DNA from: Vibrio metschnikovii CIP 69.14
GTDB lineage: Bacteria; Pseudomonadota; Gammaproteobacteria; Enterobacterales; Vibrionaceae
Direction: 5' to 3'
Length of the DNA stretch: 64,000 bases
Assembly: GCF_000176155.1 (NCBI RefSeq)
Contig: NZ_ACZO01000003.1
Coordinates: 1-64,000 of the forward strand
Shown here one piece after another: positions 26,758-35,100 of this stretch. The stretch's first letter is position 1. Each line of letters starts with the position of its first letter. Both the position numbers and the translations under genes were made by a program. The notes beneath the pieces are model-generated. The model was not told the DNA's origin. It saw only the letters and a list, made by a program, of their open reading frames with translations, and ran no database searches.

Positions 26758-27959
26758 TCAGCCTGGCCGGCCGCGACATTCTCCATGCCTGGGGGAAATT
26801 CGTCTTCACCGGCATCGGTCTGGGTCTGCTGATCGGCGTCACCCTAGTCATGGCTGGGGTGTACCGAGGTATGGTGGACGACGGCAAGGCGTTGCTCGAC
26901 AACAGTGGCGCTGACCTTTGGGTGGTGCAAAAGGATACTCTGGGTCCTTATGCGGAGTCGTCCAGCCTCAACGATGACGTGTATCGCGCCATTCTCGCCA
27001 TGCCGGGAGTCTCACAGGCAGCGAACGCGACCTACCTGACCATGCAGGTACGCAAGGGCGAGAGTGATGTACGCACCATGGTGGTCGGCATCGCGCCCGG
27101 TGCGTTGGGGGCTACACCCGGATGGCCTCCTTATCTCGTCGCTGGACGCCAGATCACGCGCGGTCACTACGAGGCTGTGGCCGACATCGCCACCGGCTTC
27201 AAACTGGGAGATCGTCTTGCCATTCGCCGCAATCATTACACCGTCGTGGGGCTGACACGGCGCATGGTGTCGTCCAGCGGCGACCCGATGGTATTCATTC
27301 CGCTCAAAGATGCCCAGGAGGCCCAGTTCCTCAAGGACAACGATGCCATCTGGCAAAGCCGGCGTCGCACCGAAGCCAACCCGGTCTTCAATCGACCCGG
27401 TGATCCAGGTTTGCTGGATGCCGTGATTGCTTCACAGAGCAGCAACGCGTTCGTCAATGCCGTGCTGGTCACTCTGAAACCTGGTCATGCGCCGGACGAG
27501 GTTGCCGAATCCATCCAGCGCTGGAAGCGTTTGACGGTCTACACCCGGGCACAGATGGAAGACATCCTCGTCGGCAAGCTGATCGCCACCTCAGCCAAGC
27601 AGATCGGCATGTTCCTTGTGATTCTGGCCATCGTTAGCGCGGCCATCGTTGCCTTCATCATCTATTCGCTGACGATGGACAAAATCCGTGAGATCGCGGT
27701 GTTGAAGCTCATCGGCACACGCAACCGAACCATCGCCGCGATGATCATGCAGCAGGCGCTCGCCCTGGGCGTGATTGGCTTCGTGGTCGGCAAGATCACA
27801 GCCACCTTTTCAGCACCGGCTTTTCCAAAATATGTCCTGCTCACGCCAATGGATTCTGTCGCCGGTTTTTTTGCCGTGCTCGTGATCTGCGTTCTAGCTA
27901 GCCTCGTCGCCATTCGCATGGCACTCAAGGTCGATCCGGCCGAAGCCATTGGAGGTTGA
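26754..27959 (+). CDS. MacB/FtsX-type ABC transporter permease
   Basis: 401 residues. One N-terminal TM segment (FTGIGLGLLIGVTLVMAGVY), a large periplasmic MacB_PCD-like domain (~45-270), then three C-terminal TM segments (MFLVILAIVSAAIVAFIIYS; ALALGVIGFVVGKI; GFFAVLVICVLASLVAI). The short cytoplasmic loop has IREIAVLKLIGTRNRTI, the FtsX family motif that contacts the ATPase. Unlike MacB, the ATPase is a separate gene downstream. Confidence 0.88.
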   Translation: MISLAGRDILHAWGKFVFTGIGLGLLIGVTLVMAGVYRGMVDDGKALLDNSGADLWVVQKDTLGPYAESSSLNDDVYRAILAMPGVSQAANATYLTMQVRKGESDVRTMVVGIAPGALGATPGWPPYLVAGRQITRGHYEAVADIATGFKLGDRLAIRRNHYTVVGLTRRMVSSSGDPMVFIPLKDAQEAQFLKDNDAIWQSRRRTEANPVFNRPGDPGLLDAVIASQSSNAFVNAVLVTLKPGHAPDEVAESIQRWKRLTVYTRAQMEDILVGKLIATSAKQIGMFLVILAIVSAAIVAFIIYSLTMDKIREIAVLKLIGTRNRTIAAMIMQQALALGVIGFVVGKITATFSAPAFPKYVLLTPMDSVAGFFAVLVICVLASLVAIRMALKVDPAEAIGG

Positions 27960-27960
27960 G

Positions 27961-28671
27961 ATGAGTGGCAAAGGGATACACATCGAAAGTTTAAGCAAGC
28001 GGTATGGCGATGGTGACACCGCTGTCTTTGCCTTGAGAGACGTGAATATGCATGTTGCGCCTGGTGAAGTGGTGGGACTGATCGGCCCTTCCGGGTCCGG
28101 CAAGAGCACGCTGCTCAAGTGTCTGGGTGCGGTGATCGAACCGACCGCCGGTCGCATGACGCTGGGCGATGAAGTGATCTACGCCGATGGCTGGAAAGTC
28201 CGCGACCTGCGCGCCTTACGGCGTGACAAGATCGGTTTCGTTTTCCAGGCGCCGTACCTGATTCCGTTTCTCGATGTCACCGACAACGTGGCGCTGCTGC
28301 CGATGCTTGCAGGCGTCGCGAATGGAGAGTCGCGCGCGAAGGCACTGGAATTGCTCACAGCGCTTGATGTGCAACACCGAGCTCGCGCAATGCCCTCGCA
28401 ACTCTCCGGTGGCGAGCAGCAACGGGTCGCCATCGCGCGCGGACTGGTCAATCGTCCGCCGGTGATCCTGGCCGATGAACCCACTGCGCCGCTGGATTCC
28501 GAGCGCGCCATGGCTGTAATCCGCATCCTCAACGACATGGCCCGGAAGTTCGAGACCGCCATCATCGTCGTCACCCATGACGAAAAGATCATCCCCACAT
28601 TCAAGCGCATCTACCACATCCGCGACGGCGTGACCCATGAGGAAGCTGGCGAAGGGCGGGAGTTCGAATGA
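27961..28671 (+). CDS. ABC transporter ATPase (MacB/LolD type)
   Basis: 236 residues from ATG 27961, preceded by GGAGGTTG. Walker A is GPSGSGKSTLLKCLG (~40-50), Q-loop VFQAPYLIPFL, signature LSGGEQQRVAIARGL, Walker B VILADEPTAPLDSE and H-loop IIVVTHDE. It would power the FtsX-like permease encoded just upstream; substrate unknown. Fourth gene of the GC-rich operon. Confidence 0.92.
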   Translation: MSGKGIHIESLSKRYGDGDTAVFALRDVNMHVAPGEVVGLIGPSGSGKSTLLKCLGAVIEPTAGRMTLGDEVIYADGWKVRDLRALRRDKIGFVFQAPYLIPFLDVTDNVALLPMLAGVANGESRAKALELLTALDVQHRARAMPSQLSGGEQQRVAIARGLVNRPPVILADEPTAPLDSERAMAVIRILNDMARKFETAIIVVTHDEKIIPTFKRIYHIRDGVTHEEAGEGREFE

Positions 28672-28699
28672 GAGAACGATTGAATTACAGGAGAATTTC

Positions 28700-29166
28700 A
28701 TGACCCACCGCAAACACAGCCACGCATTTGGAACTATCACCCTGACCGTTACGGCCTGCCTGCTTTATGGGGTTTTCAGTTGCCAGCTTGGGCTGGTGAC
28801 GCTACCCAGGTTGAGCCACTGGCGCTACGCAAGATCATGCAGGAACTCGGGCGCAACATGCAGGCTATTACCGGTGCGATTTCGCAGGAGGAATGGGTTC
28901 AGGTCGTTCAGCTCGCCCCAAAAGTTGCTGCACACCCCGAGCCACCGCTTACTGAAAAAATGCGCATCCTTGCTTACCTCGGCGCTGATGCGACCAAGTT
29001 CAGAAACTTTGACGCGCAGACTCACGAGGCGGCGCTGGCCATGAAGCTGGCTGCTGCGAGCAGCGACGGCAAGGCGGTGATCCAATCATTCGCCCACGTG
29101 CAGGAAAGCTGCTTGGGCTGCCACCAAGCTTTCCGTAAACCTTTCGTGGAGCATTCATCTAATTAA
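28700..29166 (+). pseudogene. Cytochrome c'-like protein with frameshift in the signal peptide
   Basis: ATG at 28700 with AGGAG before it starts a signal peptide (MTHRKHSHAFGTITLTVTAC). The mature part (QVEPLALRKIMQELGRNMQA, ending with the haem motif CLGCH near the C-terminus) is in another frame. One missing base around 28775-28780 (expected TTTGCCAGC, seen TTGCCAGC) would restore LPAWAGDA and join both. As is, the class II cytochrome c cannot be exported. It belongs to the imported operon. Confidence 0.75.
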
Positions 29167-29332
29167 AGCGCCTAAAGAGTGTATTGATTACGTGATTCTG
29201 CACGAGCTTTGTCATATCGCTGAGCACAACCACAGTGAGAAATTCTGGCGCTTATTAACAAGCGTGATGCCTAATTGGAAAGCAGTAAAAGCCCGTTTAG
29301 ATGGAATGGCGGAGCTGTATTTGAATGAGTAA
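29159..29332 (+). pseudogene. YgjP/DUF45-type metallopeptidase-like protein, C-terminal fragment
   Basis: The frame reads VILHELCHIAEHNHSEKFW, the zinc-binding HELxH with a second His, then WKAVKARLDGMAELYLNE. This is the C-terminal third of the DUF45/YgjP family, which often follows hsdR in type I restriction loci. The 5' part was replaced by the GC-rich efflux cassette. With the hsdM stub at 10.4 kb it may mark the other edge of a dismantled restriction locus. Confidence 0.8.
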
Positions 29333-29342
29333 GGATTGTTGA

Positions 29343-29516
29343 ATGACATGCCCAACTTGTGAAAAGCATATTGGCTGGGATTGGCTCGAAGATGAGTGCA
29401 TCGAGCCAAACGAAGCCTTTGACTGCCCACACTGTGATGAAACCTTGCGCTATGAAGTGGATGAAGGTACTTACCTTGGTGCTCAGCATGTAACGATTGA
29501 AGTTGTGGATGATTAG
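29343..29516 (+). CDS. Small CxxC zinc-ribbon-like protein
   Basis: 57 residues with CPTC near the start and CPHC in the middle, likely one zinc ribbon, and an acidic tail. It starts 10 bases after the metallopeptidase stop. Such small CPxC proteins are common companions of DUF45 genes. Function unknown. Confidence 0.6.
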   Translation: MTCPTCEKHIGWDWLEDECIEPNEAFDCPHCDETLRYEVDEGTYLGAQHVTIEVVDD

Positions 29517-29625
29517 GTAAATTATTTATATCCGAGTGCCTATTCATTTAAGGTGAATAAGTATTTTCATTGTTCCATGAAGGTTTCGATGCATCGAATC
29601 TTTACTCTAACCAATAAATGTCCAG

Positions 29626-29776
29626 AGACGTGTTGGGGCGACTATCGCTAACTCACTTTTTCTCCAAAATGGCTTGTGGTAAGTTGTGGTAAATAATTTA
29701 CCACAACTTACCACAAATTAAGGCGTTGATTGAAAATTCACCAAAGACGTGTCAGGCCATCTTTTATGGCGCGTTA
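29626..29776. repeat. 151-bp repeat, copy 2, with 43-bp palindrome
   Basis: Direct repeat of 22965-23115, same length, roughly 96% identical by eye. The palindrome arms are unchanged and only its central base differs (A instead of C). It lies between the zinc-ribbon gene and the end of eutC. The rest of 29517-29838 holds no gene. Confidence 0.85.
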
Positions 29777-29838
29777 ATTCTCCGGTCCAATTTAGATCAG
29801 ATTAGTCGTTTGATGTGGTCATATACAATTTCCTTATT

Positions 29839-30681
29839 TTATGACGTTGACGTTAAAGAAAAAAATTGAGTTCTTTTATGTTCGAGAATCGTATCGTCCG
29901 AGCGATCTTTCAGTCCTACACCGGTGAGTTTGAGCTGGCGCGACTTAGCCAGTAGATAAAAACATTTCATTGCGGCTGCTTCATAAGACAACCCTTGCGG
30001 ACGCACATTGGAAATACAGTTACGCAGTGAATCTTCGGTGCCACGCTGTGGGTGCCAAGTAAGATACAGCCCCAAGCTATCGGGGGAGCTTAACCCCGGG
30101 CGTTCGCCCACCAGTACCAACACCTCGCGTGCGTTGATCGCTTCACCCACATCATCACCAACCGCCACGCGGCCCTGATGCACAATACAGAGAGGTGCGA
30201 TGCACCATTCATGTCGTTGGTCGGCATGGATCTGCGTGAATAAGGCGTCAATAAACGGCGCCGCGTGATGACTGATGGCGTAAGAGGACAAACCATCGGC
30301 AATGACAATCACCAAGTCGTATGGATTTGGCGTGTTATCGCTGTGCTGCTTCAAACGTGCATTTGAGGTGTCATCAAGCTTGCGCCCTAAATCTGGCCGT
30401 TGCAGATACATGAGGCGATCATTGGCTTGGCTATGCAGCGAAAACGCAGGCAGATAGGGCACAATGGCCGGTTTTTTCGCTAAGGAATTAACCAGCTCCT
30501 TTTCGTTGAGCGGCACATGTACCGCATCCATTGCTTGAGCGTGTGAGAGCTGAAAACGCAATAGCTCCTCAGTTGGAATGCTGGTACCCACACGGCCAAG
30601 TCCGATGCGCGCCTGCGTAAACTGGCGCAACTTGTGCCATGGATCTTCATGGATCAACAAGGATGTCGGTGTCTTGTTCAT
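29839..30681 (-). CDS. eutC: Ethanolamine ammonia-lyase small subunit EutC
   Basis: 280 residues, normal length. It begins with the HKLRQFTQARIGLGRVGTSI segment typical of EutC and has DLVIVIADGLSSYAI and NVRPQGLSYEAAAMK. With EutB it forms the adenosylcobalamin-dependent enzyme that splits ethanolamine to acetaldehyde and ammonia. It starts inside the eutB stop (ATGA overlap), so the two are translated together. Confidence 0.95.
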   Translation of the reverse strand: MNKTPTSLLIHEDPWHKLRQFTQARIGLGRVGTSIPTEELLRFQLSHAQAMDAVHVPLNEKELVNSLAKKPAIVPYLPAFSLHSQANDRLMYLQRPDLGRKLDDTSNARLKQHSDNTPNPYDLVIVIADGLSSYAISHHAAPFIDALFTQIHADQRHEWCIAPLCIVHQGRVAVGDDVGEAINAREVLVLVGERPGLSSPDSLGLYLTWHPQRGTEDSLRNCISNVRPQGLSYEAAAMKCFYLLAKSRQLKLTGVGLKDRSDDTILEHKRTQFFSLTSTS

Positions 30682-32090
30682 ACGGCCTCCTGAATCAGTC
30701 GCAGCGGTTGGTTAAAATGTGGCGACAAATGGTCGGCGAGTTGCTTATGTTCATCCTGATGGAAGATTTCCATTTTCTTCAGCCAGGCTTCAAATTCTGG
30801 AGCAGGACGGCATCCCAACACTTGGCGGGCATAGAGCGCGTCATGAAACGAGGTCGTCTGGTAGTTGAGCATGATGTCATCCGAGCCCGGAATGCCCATG
30901 ATAAACGAGCATTCGGCGACACCGAGTAGCGTCAGCAGATTGTCCATGTCGTTTTGATCGGCGTAAGCGTGGTTGGTGTAGCAGATGTCACACCCCATCG
31001 GCAGGCCAAGCAGCTTGCCGCAGAAGTGATCTTCTAGTCCGGCACGGGTTATCTGTTTGCCGTCAAACAGGTATTCCGGGCCGATGAAGCCAACCACGGT
31101 ATTAACCAGTAACGGTTTGAACTTGCGTGCCATTGCGTATGCTCGCACTTCGCAGGTTTGTTGGTCGATGTTATGATGGCCGTTGGCTGATAGTGCGCTG
31201 CCTTGGCCCGTTTCGAAATACATCACGTTGTTGCCGACCGTACCGCGATTGAGGCTCAAGGCGGCATCATAGGCCTCGGCAATCACATTCAGGTTGATAC
31301 CAAATCCTTGATTGGTCGCTTCGGTGCCGCCGATTGATTGAAACACCAAATCGACGGGCGCGCCTTTCTCAATGGCTTCGATAGTGTTCGTCACATGCGT
31401 CAGCACGCACGATTGAGTCGGGATGTCATAATACTGAATCACTTCATCCATCAGCTTCATCAGCTTCATCAGCTTAATTGCCTGACTCACACTGTCGGTG
31501 GCCGGGTTGATGCCAATCACGGCATCACCGTTGCCGTACATCAGGCCATCAAAAATCGAGGCCGCGATGCCGCTCATATCATCGGTTGGGTGATTGGGTT
31601 GCAAACGGGTGGATAAGCGACCGGGCAATCCTATCGTATTGCGAAATGTGCTGGTCACCTGACACTTTTTCGCCACCAGAATCAGATCCTGGTTGCGCAT
31701 GATTTTGCTGACTGCCGCGGCCATTTCGGGCGTGATGCCAGCGCAAACTCGCGTCAACTCAATATGGGTGGTGGTTTCTTGCAGCAGCCAGTTACGAAAA
31801 TCGCCGACCGTGAGATGCGCGATCTCCAAGAATGCGCAGGCATCATGCTCATCGATGATCAAACGGGTAATTTCGTCGTCCTCGTACGGAATCAAGGTTT
31901 CGTTGAGGAAGGTTTTAAGGGGCAGATCTGCCAGCACCATTTGCGCGATCACACGCTCTTGCGCTGATGTTGCGGCCACCCCCGCCAATTGGTCGCCGGA
32001 GCGCAGCGGTGATGCCTTCGCCATCACTTCTTTCAAAGAAGAAAACTGATAGGTCTGACTGCCTAGTTGATATCGATAGCGTGAACTCAT
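30678..32090 (-). CDS. eutB: Ethanolamine ammonia-lyase large subunit EutB
   Basis: 470 residues against ~453-465 in the family. Conserved blocks: GLPGRLSTRLQPNHPTDD, GDAVIGINPATDS, FQSIGGTEATNQGFG and FIGPEYLFDGKQI. A tandem 9-base repeat at 31449-31475 gives LMKLMKLM where one LM(K/E)LM is usual; this inserts about three residues in a helix near the active barrel. No eutA, eutH or carboxysome genes are nearby, so uptake and reactivation must come from elsewhere. Confidence 0.95.
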   Translation of the reverse strand: MSSRYRYQLGSQTYQFSSLKEVMAKASPLRSGDQLAGVAATSAQERVIAQMVLADLPLKTFLNETLIPYEDDEITRLIIDEHDACAFLEIAHLTVGDFRNWLLQETTTHIELTRVCAGITPEMAAAVSKIMRNQDLILVAKKCQVTSTFRNTIGLPGRLSTRLQPNHPTDDMSGIAASIFDGLMYGNGDAVIGINPATDSVSQAIKLMKLMKLMDEVIQYYDIPTQSCVLTHVTNTIEAIEKGAPVDLVFQSIGGTEATNQGFGINLNVIAEAYDAALSLNRGTVGNNVMYFETGQGSALSANGHHNIDQQTCEVRAYAMARKFKPLLVNTVVGFIGPEYLFDGKQITRAGLEDHFCGKLLGLPMGCDICYTNHAYADQNDMDNLLTLLGVAECSFIMGIPGSDDIMLNYQTTSFHDALYARQVLGCRPAPEFEAWLKKMEIFHQDEHKQLADHLSPHFNQPLRLIQEAV

Positions 32091-32306
32091 TGTGCCTCTC
32101 TACATCTGTACCGTTATGCTGTGTAGGTCTGCTCAGGGGTGTGCAGCCTGAACATTGCAATTGGTCTTGGAATATCACTGAAAGAATGACTGCGAAAATT
32201 GTGCCGCGAACATGACGGAAATAGGCAAGTCTAAATAAATCAATAAAAACAGTTAGATAGGGGTCTTGGCGCTTAATGCTGGAGCAAGAGGGTGAAAATG
32301 AATTTG

Positions 32307-32549
32307 GTTCAATTGCTTCATAAAGGGAATCCATGTGCACCAATGAGGTGCAAACAATACAGTTTTGATGTCAATCAACAGGCACAAAGCCTGAGTGCTT
32401 GGGATCAAGAGTATAATCAACACAGTACAGGACAGCTCCATGGCTATCTGGACGACATAAAGTTGCCAGGTTTGCATTTATTTGAGGAGTACACCTACTA
32501 TGCCACAAACCATTTAAGCACGGGCGTGTTCATGATTTTTCCCTGTTAA
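32307..32549 (+). pseudogene. eutR: EutR-like AraC-family regulator, N-terminal stub
   Basis: About 80 codons, divergent from eutB. SLSAWDQEYNQHSTGQLHGY followed by LHLFEEYT is the start of the EutR ligand domain. The frame ends at 32549, before the AraC HTH region. A truncated EutR next to eutBC indicates that the activator of this locus has been lost. The cut falls near 32545, where unrelated sequence begins. Confidence 0.7.
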
Positions 32550-32731
32550 GAGGTCAGCTTATGTGTCCAGCCATCGGGGTCACTTCTTTTATTAACGGAG
32601 TTATTCTTTAAATTTTCTACATGACTATCGGATTTTTTTTCAAGTTGGGTACTGTTTATTCGTTCTCCGAATATACTAGCCAAGAAACCATTTAACATTT
32701 TGTTGTTCTCCAAAAAAAACGAAGGTGAAAC

Positions 32732-32992
32732 ATGACAGATAAACCTCAAAAATCCACTGTTATCTCTTTCTCCACTAAGCCGCAACTAAAGGGTGCATTG
32801 AGTAAGCTTAGTAATTCTGAGTTCAAAAAAATTGAGAAAATCATAACCTCAACTCTTGAAAGTGAAAAAGCAAAACGTGCAGAAAGAAGACAGCAGGAAG
32901 AAGAAAAGAAACTGCTTATCGCCCAAAAAATGGAAGAGTTAAAAAATAGTGGGATACAGATCACAGATGTGAAACAGTATCTGTCAAGTTAA
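32732..32992 (+). CDS. Small coiled-coil protein, possibly H-NS-like N-terminal domain
   Basis: 86 residues, highly charged: SKLSNSEFKKIEKIITSTLE, then a long E/K/R helix, then MEELKNSGIQITDVKQYL. The pattern (basic helix, coiled coil, short GI-x-x-x-D/E tail) recalls the oligomerisation domain of H-NS-type proteins, but the DNA-binding AT-hook part is absent. Unrecognised otherwise. It may form a unit with the next gene 56 bases downstream. Confidence 0.5.
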   Translation: MTDKPQKSTVISFSTKPQLKGALSKLSNSEFKKIEKIITSTLESEKAKRAERRQQEEEKKLLIAQKMEELKNSGIQITDVKQYLSS

Positions 32993-33048
32993 CCTTTCTC
33001 AATCGTTAGTTTATCTGTATTGAAAAAAAATGACCCCACGGAGATAAA

Positions 33049-33705
33049 ATGAAGGCCATTGATTATGCTAATTTGATAATTAGTAAAAAAACAGTGAATG
33101 AAAATGACATCTTATTATCTAAGCAAACTATTTATAATGTTCATACTTATATCAATTTTTTTAATGAAATTTATAGCGGTTGTTTACCTCATGAGTTTAA
33201 GTCTCTTTCTGAATTGAGAGGCTTACACCATGAATTAAAGAGTGCTCACCCTGTCTTTTATTCGACGTTTGTCGAAAAGAAACTAAGCTATGACTCATTA
33301 ACAAAAAAGTTAAATTTTATGAGAAGCATCATAGGAAATGAACACATCAAATATGGGACGCTCCCAGACTTAACCCTTCCAGAAAAAGCCGATCTCCAAC
33401 AGTTTACTGCGCTTATTGAGCGCTGCACTCTTATTTTTCTCTCAATAGAAATCAGCAATAGAGAGGAATATAAAAAACTGACAGGGAATGAAATTGTCAA
33501 CGTAGGCATTAAAGAAGATTTTATCAATCTTGTTGCCAGCGTTACGACTCAAGCAATGATTGATGTTGAAGAAATTAACAGAGATTTGGTCCCGTACAAA
33601 AAAGAGTATGAACAACCTTATGATTCTTACAAGCTCATCATGCTGACTATGGTTTCTGGAAGCCTATTCAAAGTTATGAAAGAAAACTATGCACCTGAGT
33701 ATTGA
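33049..33705 (+). CDS. Hypothetical protein, 218 aa
   Basis: Not recognised. A soluble, largely helical protein with no signal peptide or TM segment, rich in Leu, Ile, Lys and Glu. GGAGATAAA precedes the ATG. Same strand as, and close behind, the small coiled-coil gene, so probably cotranscribed. Low GC, in keeping with the plasmid background. Confidence 0.55.
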   Translation: MKAIDYANLIISKKTVNENDILLSKQTIYNVHTYINFFNEIYSGCLPHEFKSLSELRGLHHELKSAHPVFYSTFVEKKLSYDSLTKKLNFMRSIIGNEHIKYGTLPDLTLPEKADLQQFTALIERCTLIFLSIEISNREEYKKLTGNEIVNVGIKEDFINLVASVTTQAMIDVEEINRDLVPYKKEYEQPYDSYKLIMLTMVSGSLFKVMKENYAPEY

Positions 33706-33934
33706 AATTAGAGACGAGATAAGCTTGAAAAAGTGTTTACTCATTTTAAGAAAAACCATACTTGAAGTCTCGTCAACAAAGCTTTAGACAACGCATGTTT
33801 TTGAGTTAGCAATTTCGCCGTAAACCCTCGCCCGATTCTAGGGCGGGGATATAAGGCGTAAAGTTCGAAGAACTTTAATCTGGTGTCGATTGGCTATCAA
33901 CATAAGCTCGGAGTGTGTCAATGGTGGCTCCGCC
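33706..33934. other. Non-coding gap with an IS605-like hairpin
   Basis: CTCGCCCGATTCTAGGGCGGG at 33827-33847 folds into a GC-rich hairpin resembling the right end of an IS200/IS605 tnpB element, followed by a short palindrome AAGTTCGAAGAACTT. No transposase remains next to it. The gap ends at the IS10-like terminus. Confidence 0.35.
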
Positions 33935-33947
33935 CTGAGGGATCCCC

Positions 33948-34244
33948 TCATAATTTCCCCAAAGCGCAACCGTACTTGAATAGATTTTGAGCAAGTATGG
34001 TTGCAGCTACGAGCAAGTCTTTCCTCGTTATTGCGTAGCCAGAATGCCGCAGAACTTCCATACCTAAGCGCACTGTTGAGAGTACATTTCGATTACTGAC
34101 AGTGTTCGCTTGAAAGTGTTTATCCCAACCTTGTTTCTGTGCATGTACGCCAACAAGCCAAAATGTCAGTTGAAGCATTAGGGCGATTAGTAGCATGATA
34201 TCAAAGCGCTCTGGGTTGCTAGTTCGGCTATGGCGGAGTCCTAG
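33948..34244 (-). pseudogene. IS10-like transposase, C-terminal part
   Basis: About 99 codons starting GLRHSRTSNPERFDIMLLIA and ending NLFKYGCALGKL, identical in appearance to the intact junction seen in the second IS10 piece at 45.4 kb. It completes the N-terminal part at 36634-37549. Confidence 0.9.
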
Positions 34245-34395
34245 AGCACCGATCAGTTTAAAAAACACACAGTGACTTTAGCCCCAAAACATGATCAAAT
34301 ACACAGTATTATTAACTTATCAACTGATTGATTATGTCTAATTCTAGAAACTGGGAACCACCAACTGCTCTTTCCAAAAAAGAGCAGTTTATTGT

Positions 34396-35100
34396 ATAGA
34401 GAAAACCCCCAGCTAGGCTGGGGGTTCTGTAAAGCTTACAGCTATAAGTCAGTTATATAACCCCTTTCAATTTGATAAAAATGTCTTGTGGTCTGGCAAC
34501 TGCAAGAGTTAATTAAGAATTGAAAGGGGGTCCCAATGGGGGACGAAAAGAGCTTAGCGCATACGCGATGGAACTGTAAATATCATGTGGTTTTTGCACC
34601 TAAGTATCGAAGGCAGGTGTTCTATGGTGAGAAACGAAGGGCAGTAGGCGAGATACTTAGAAAGCTATGTGAATGGAAAAACGTGAATATTATTGAAGCG
34701 GAATGCTGCGCAGATCATATTCATATGCTTTTAGAGATACCACCTAAGATGAGTGTTTCATCCTTTATGGGGTATTTGAAAGGAAAAAGTAGCCTGATGC
34801 TCTATGAGCGATTTGGTGATTTGAAGTTTAAGTACAGGAATCGGGAATTTTGGTGTCGAGGGTATTATGTCGATACGGTAGGAAAAAATACCGGCAAAAT
34901 ACAAAGTTACATAAAGCACCAACTAGAGCAGGATAAAATGGGAGAGCAATTGTCGATCCCGTATTCAGGTAGCCCGTTTACGGGCCGCAGGAAATAGTCA
35001 TATGCAAATGTCAGATCACTATGCGCCTGCTAGGGCGCAGCCAGTAGGAGAGCCTTATAGGCGCATATGAAAAACCACCGGCTATGCCGGTGGATACTTT
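34396..35100 (+). mobile_element. IS200 element (IS200/IS605 family)
   Basis: Left hairpin AACCCCCAGC/GCTGGGGGTT (34404-34426) and right hairpin CCACCGGC/GCCGGTGG (35075-35093) followed by a T-run surround a single tnpA gene. This is the usual ~700-bp IS200 organisation without terminal inverted repeats or target duplication. It sits inside the IS1182-like transposase gene. Confidence 0.9.
34536..34997 (+). CDS. tnpA: IS200 transposase TnpA (Y1 HUH)
   Basis: 153 residues. Opening HTRWNCKYHVVFAPKYRRQV; the HUH metal-binding pair is in ADHIHMLLEIPP; the catalytic Tyr is in the segment GYYVDTVG near ~120-130. It cuts and joins single-stranded DNA at the hairpin ends. It appears intact. Confidence 0.93.
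   Translation: MGDEKSLAHTRWNCKYHVVFAPKYRRQVFYGEKRRAVGEILRKLCEWKNVNIIEAECCADHIHMLLEIPPKMSVSSFMGYLKGKSSLMLYERFGDLKFKYRNREFWCRGYYVDTVGKNTGKIQSYIKHQLEQDKMGEQLSIPYSGSPFTGRRK

Noticed and set aside
27949..27960. Upstream start of the ABC ATPase gene
   Set aside because: It would overlap its own GGAGG ribosome binding site; ATG at 27961 fits spacing and family length.
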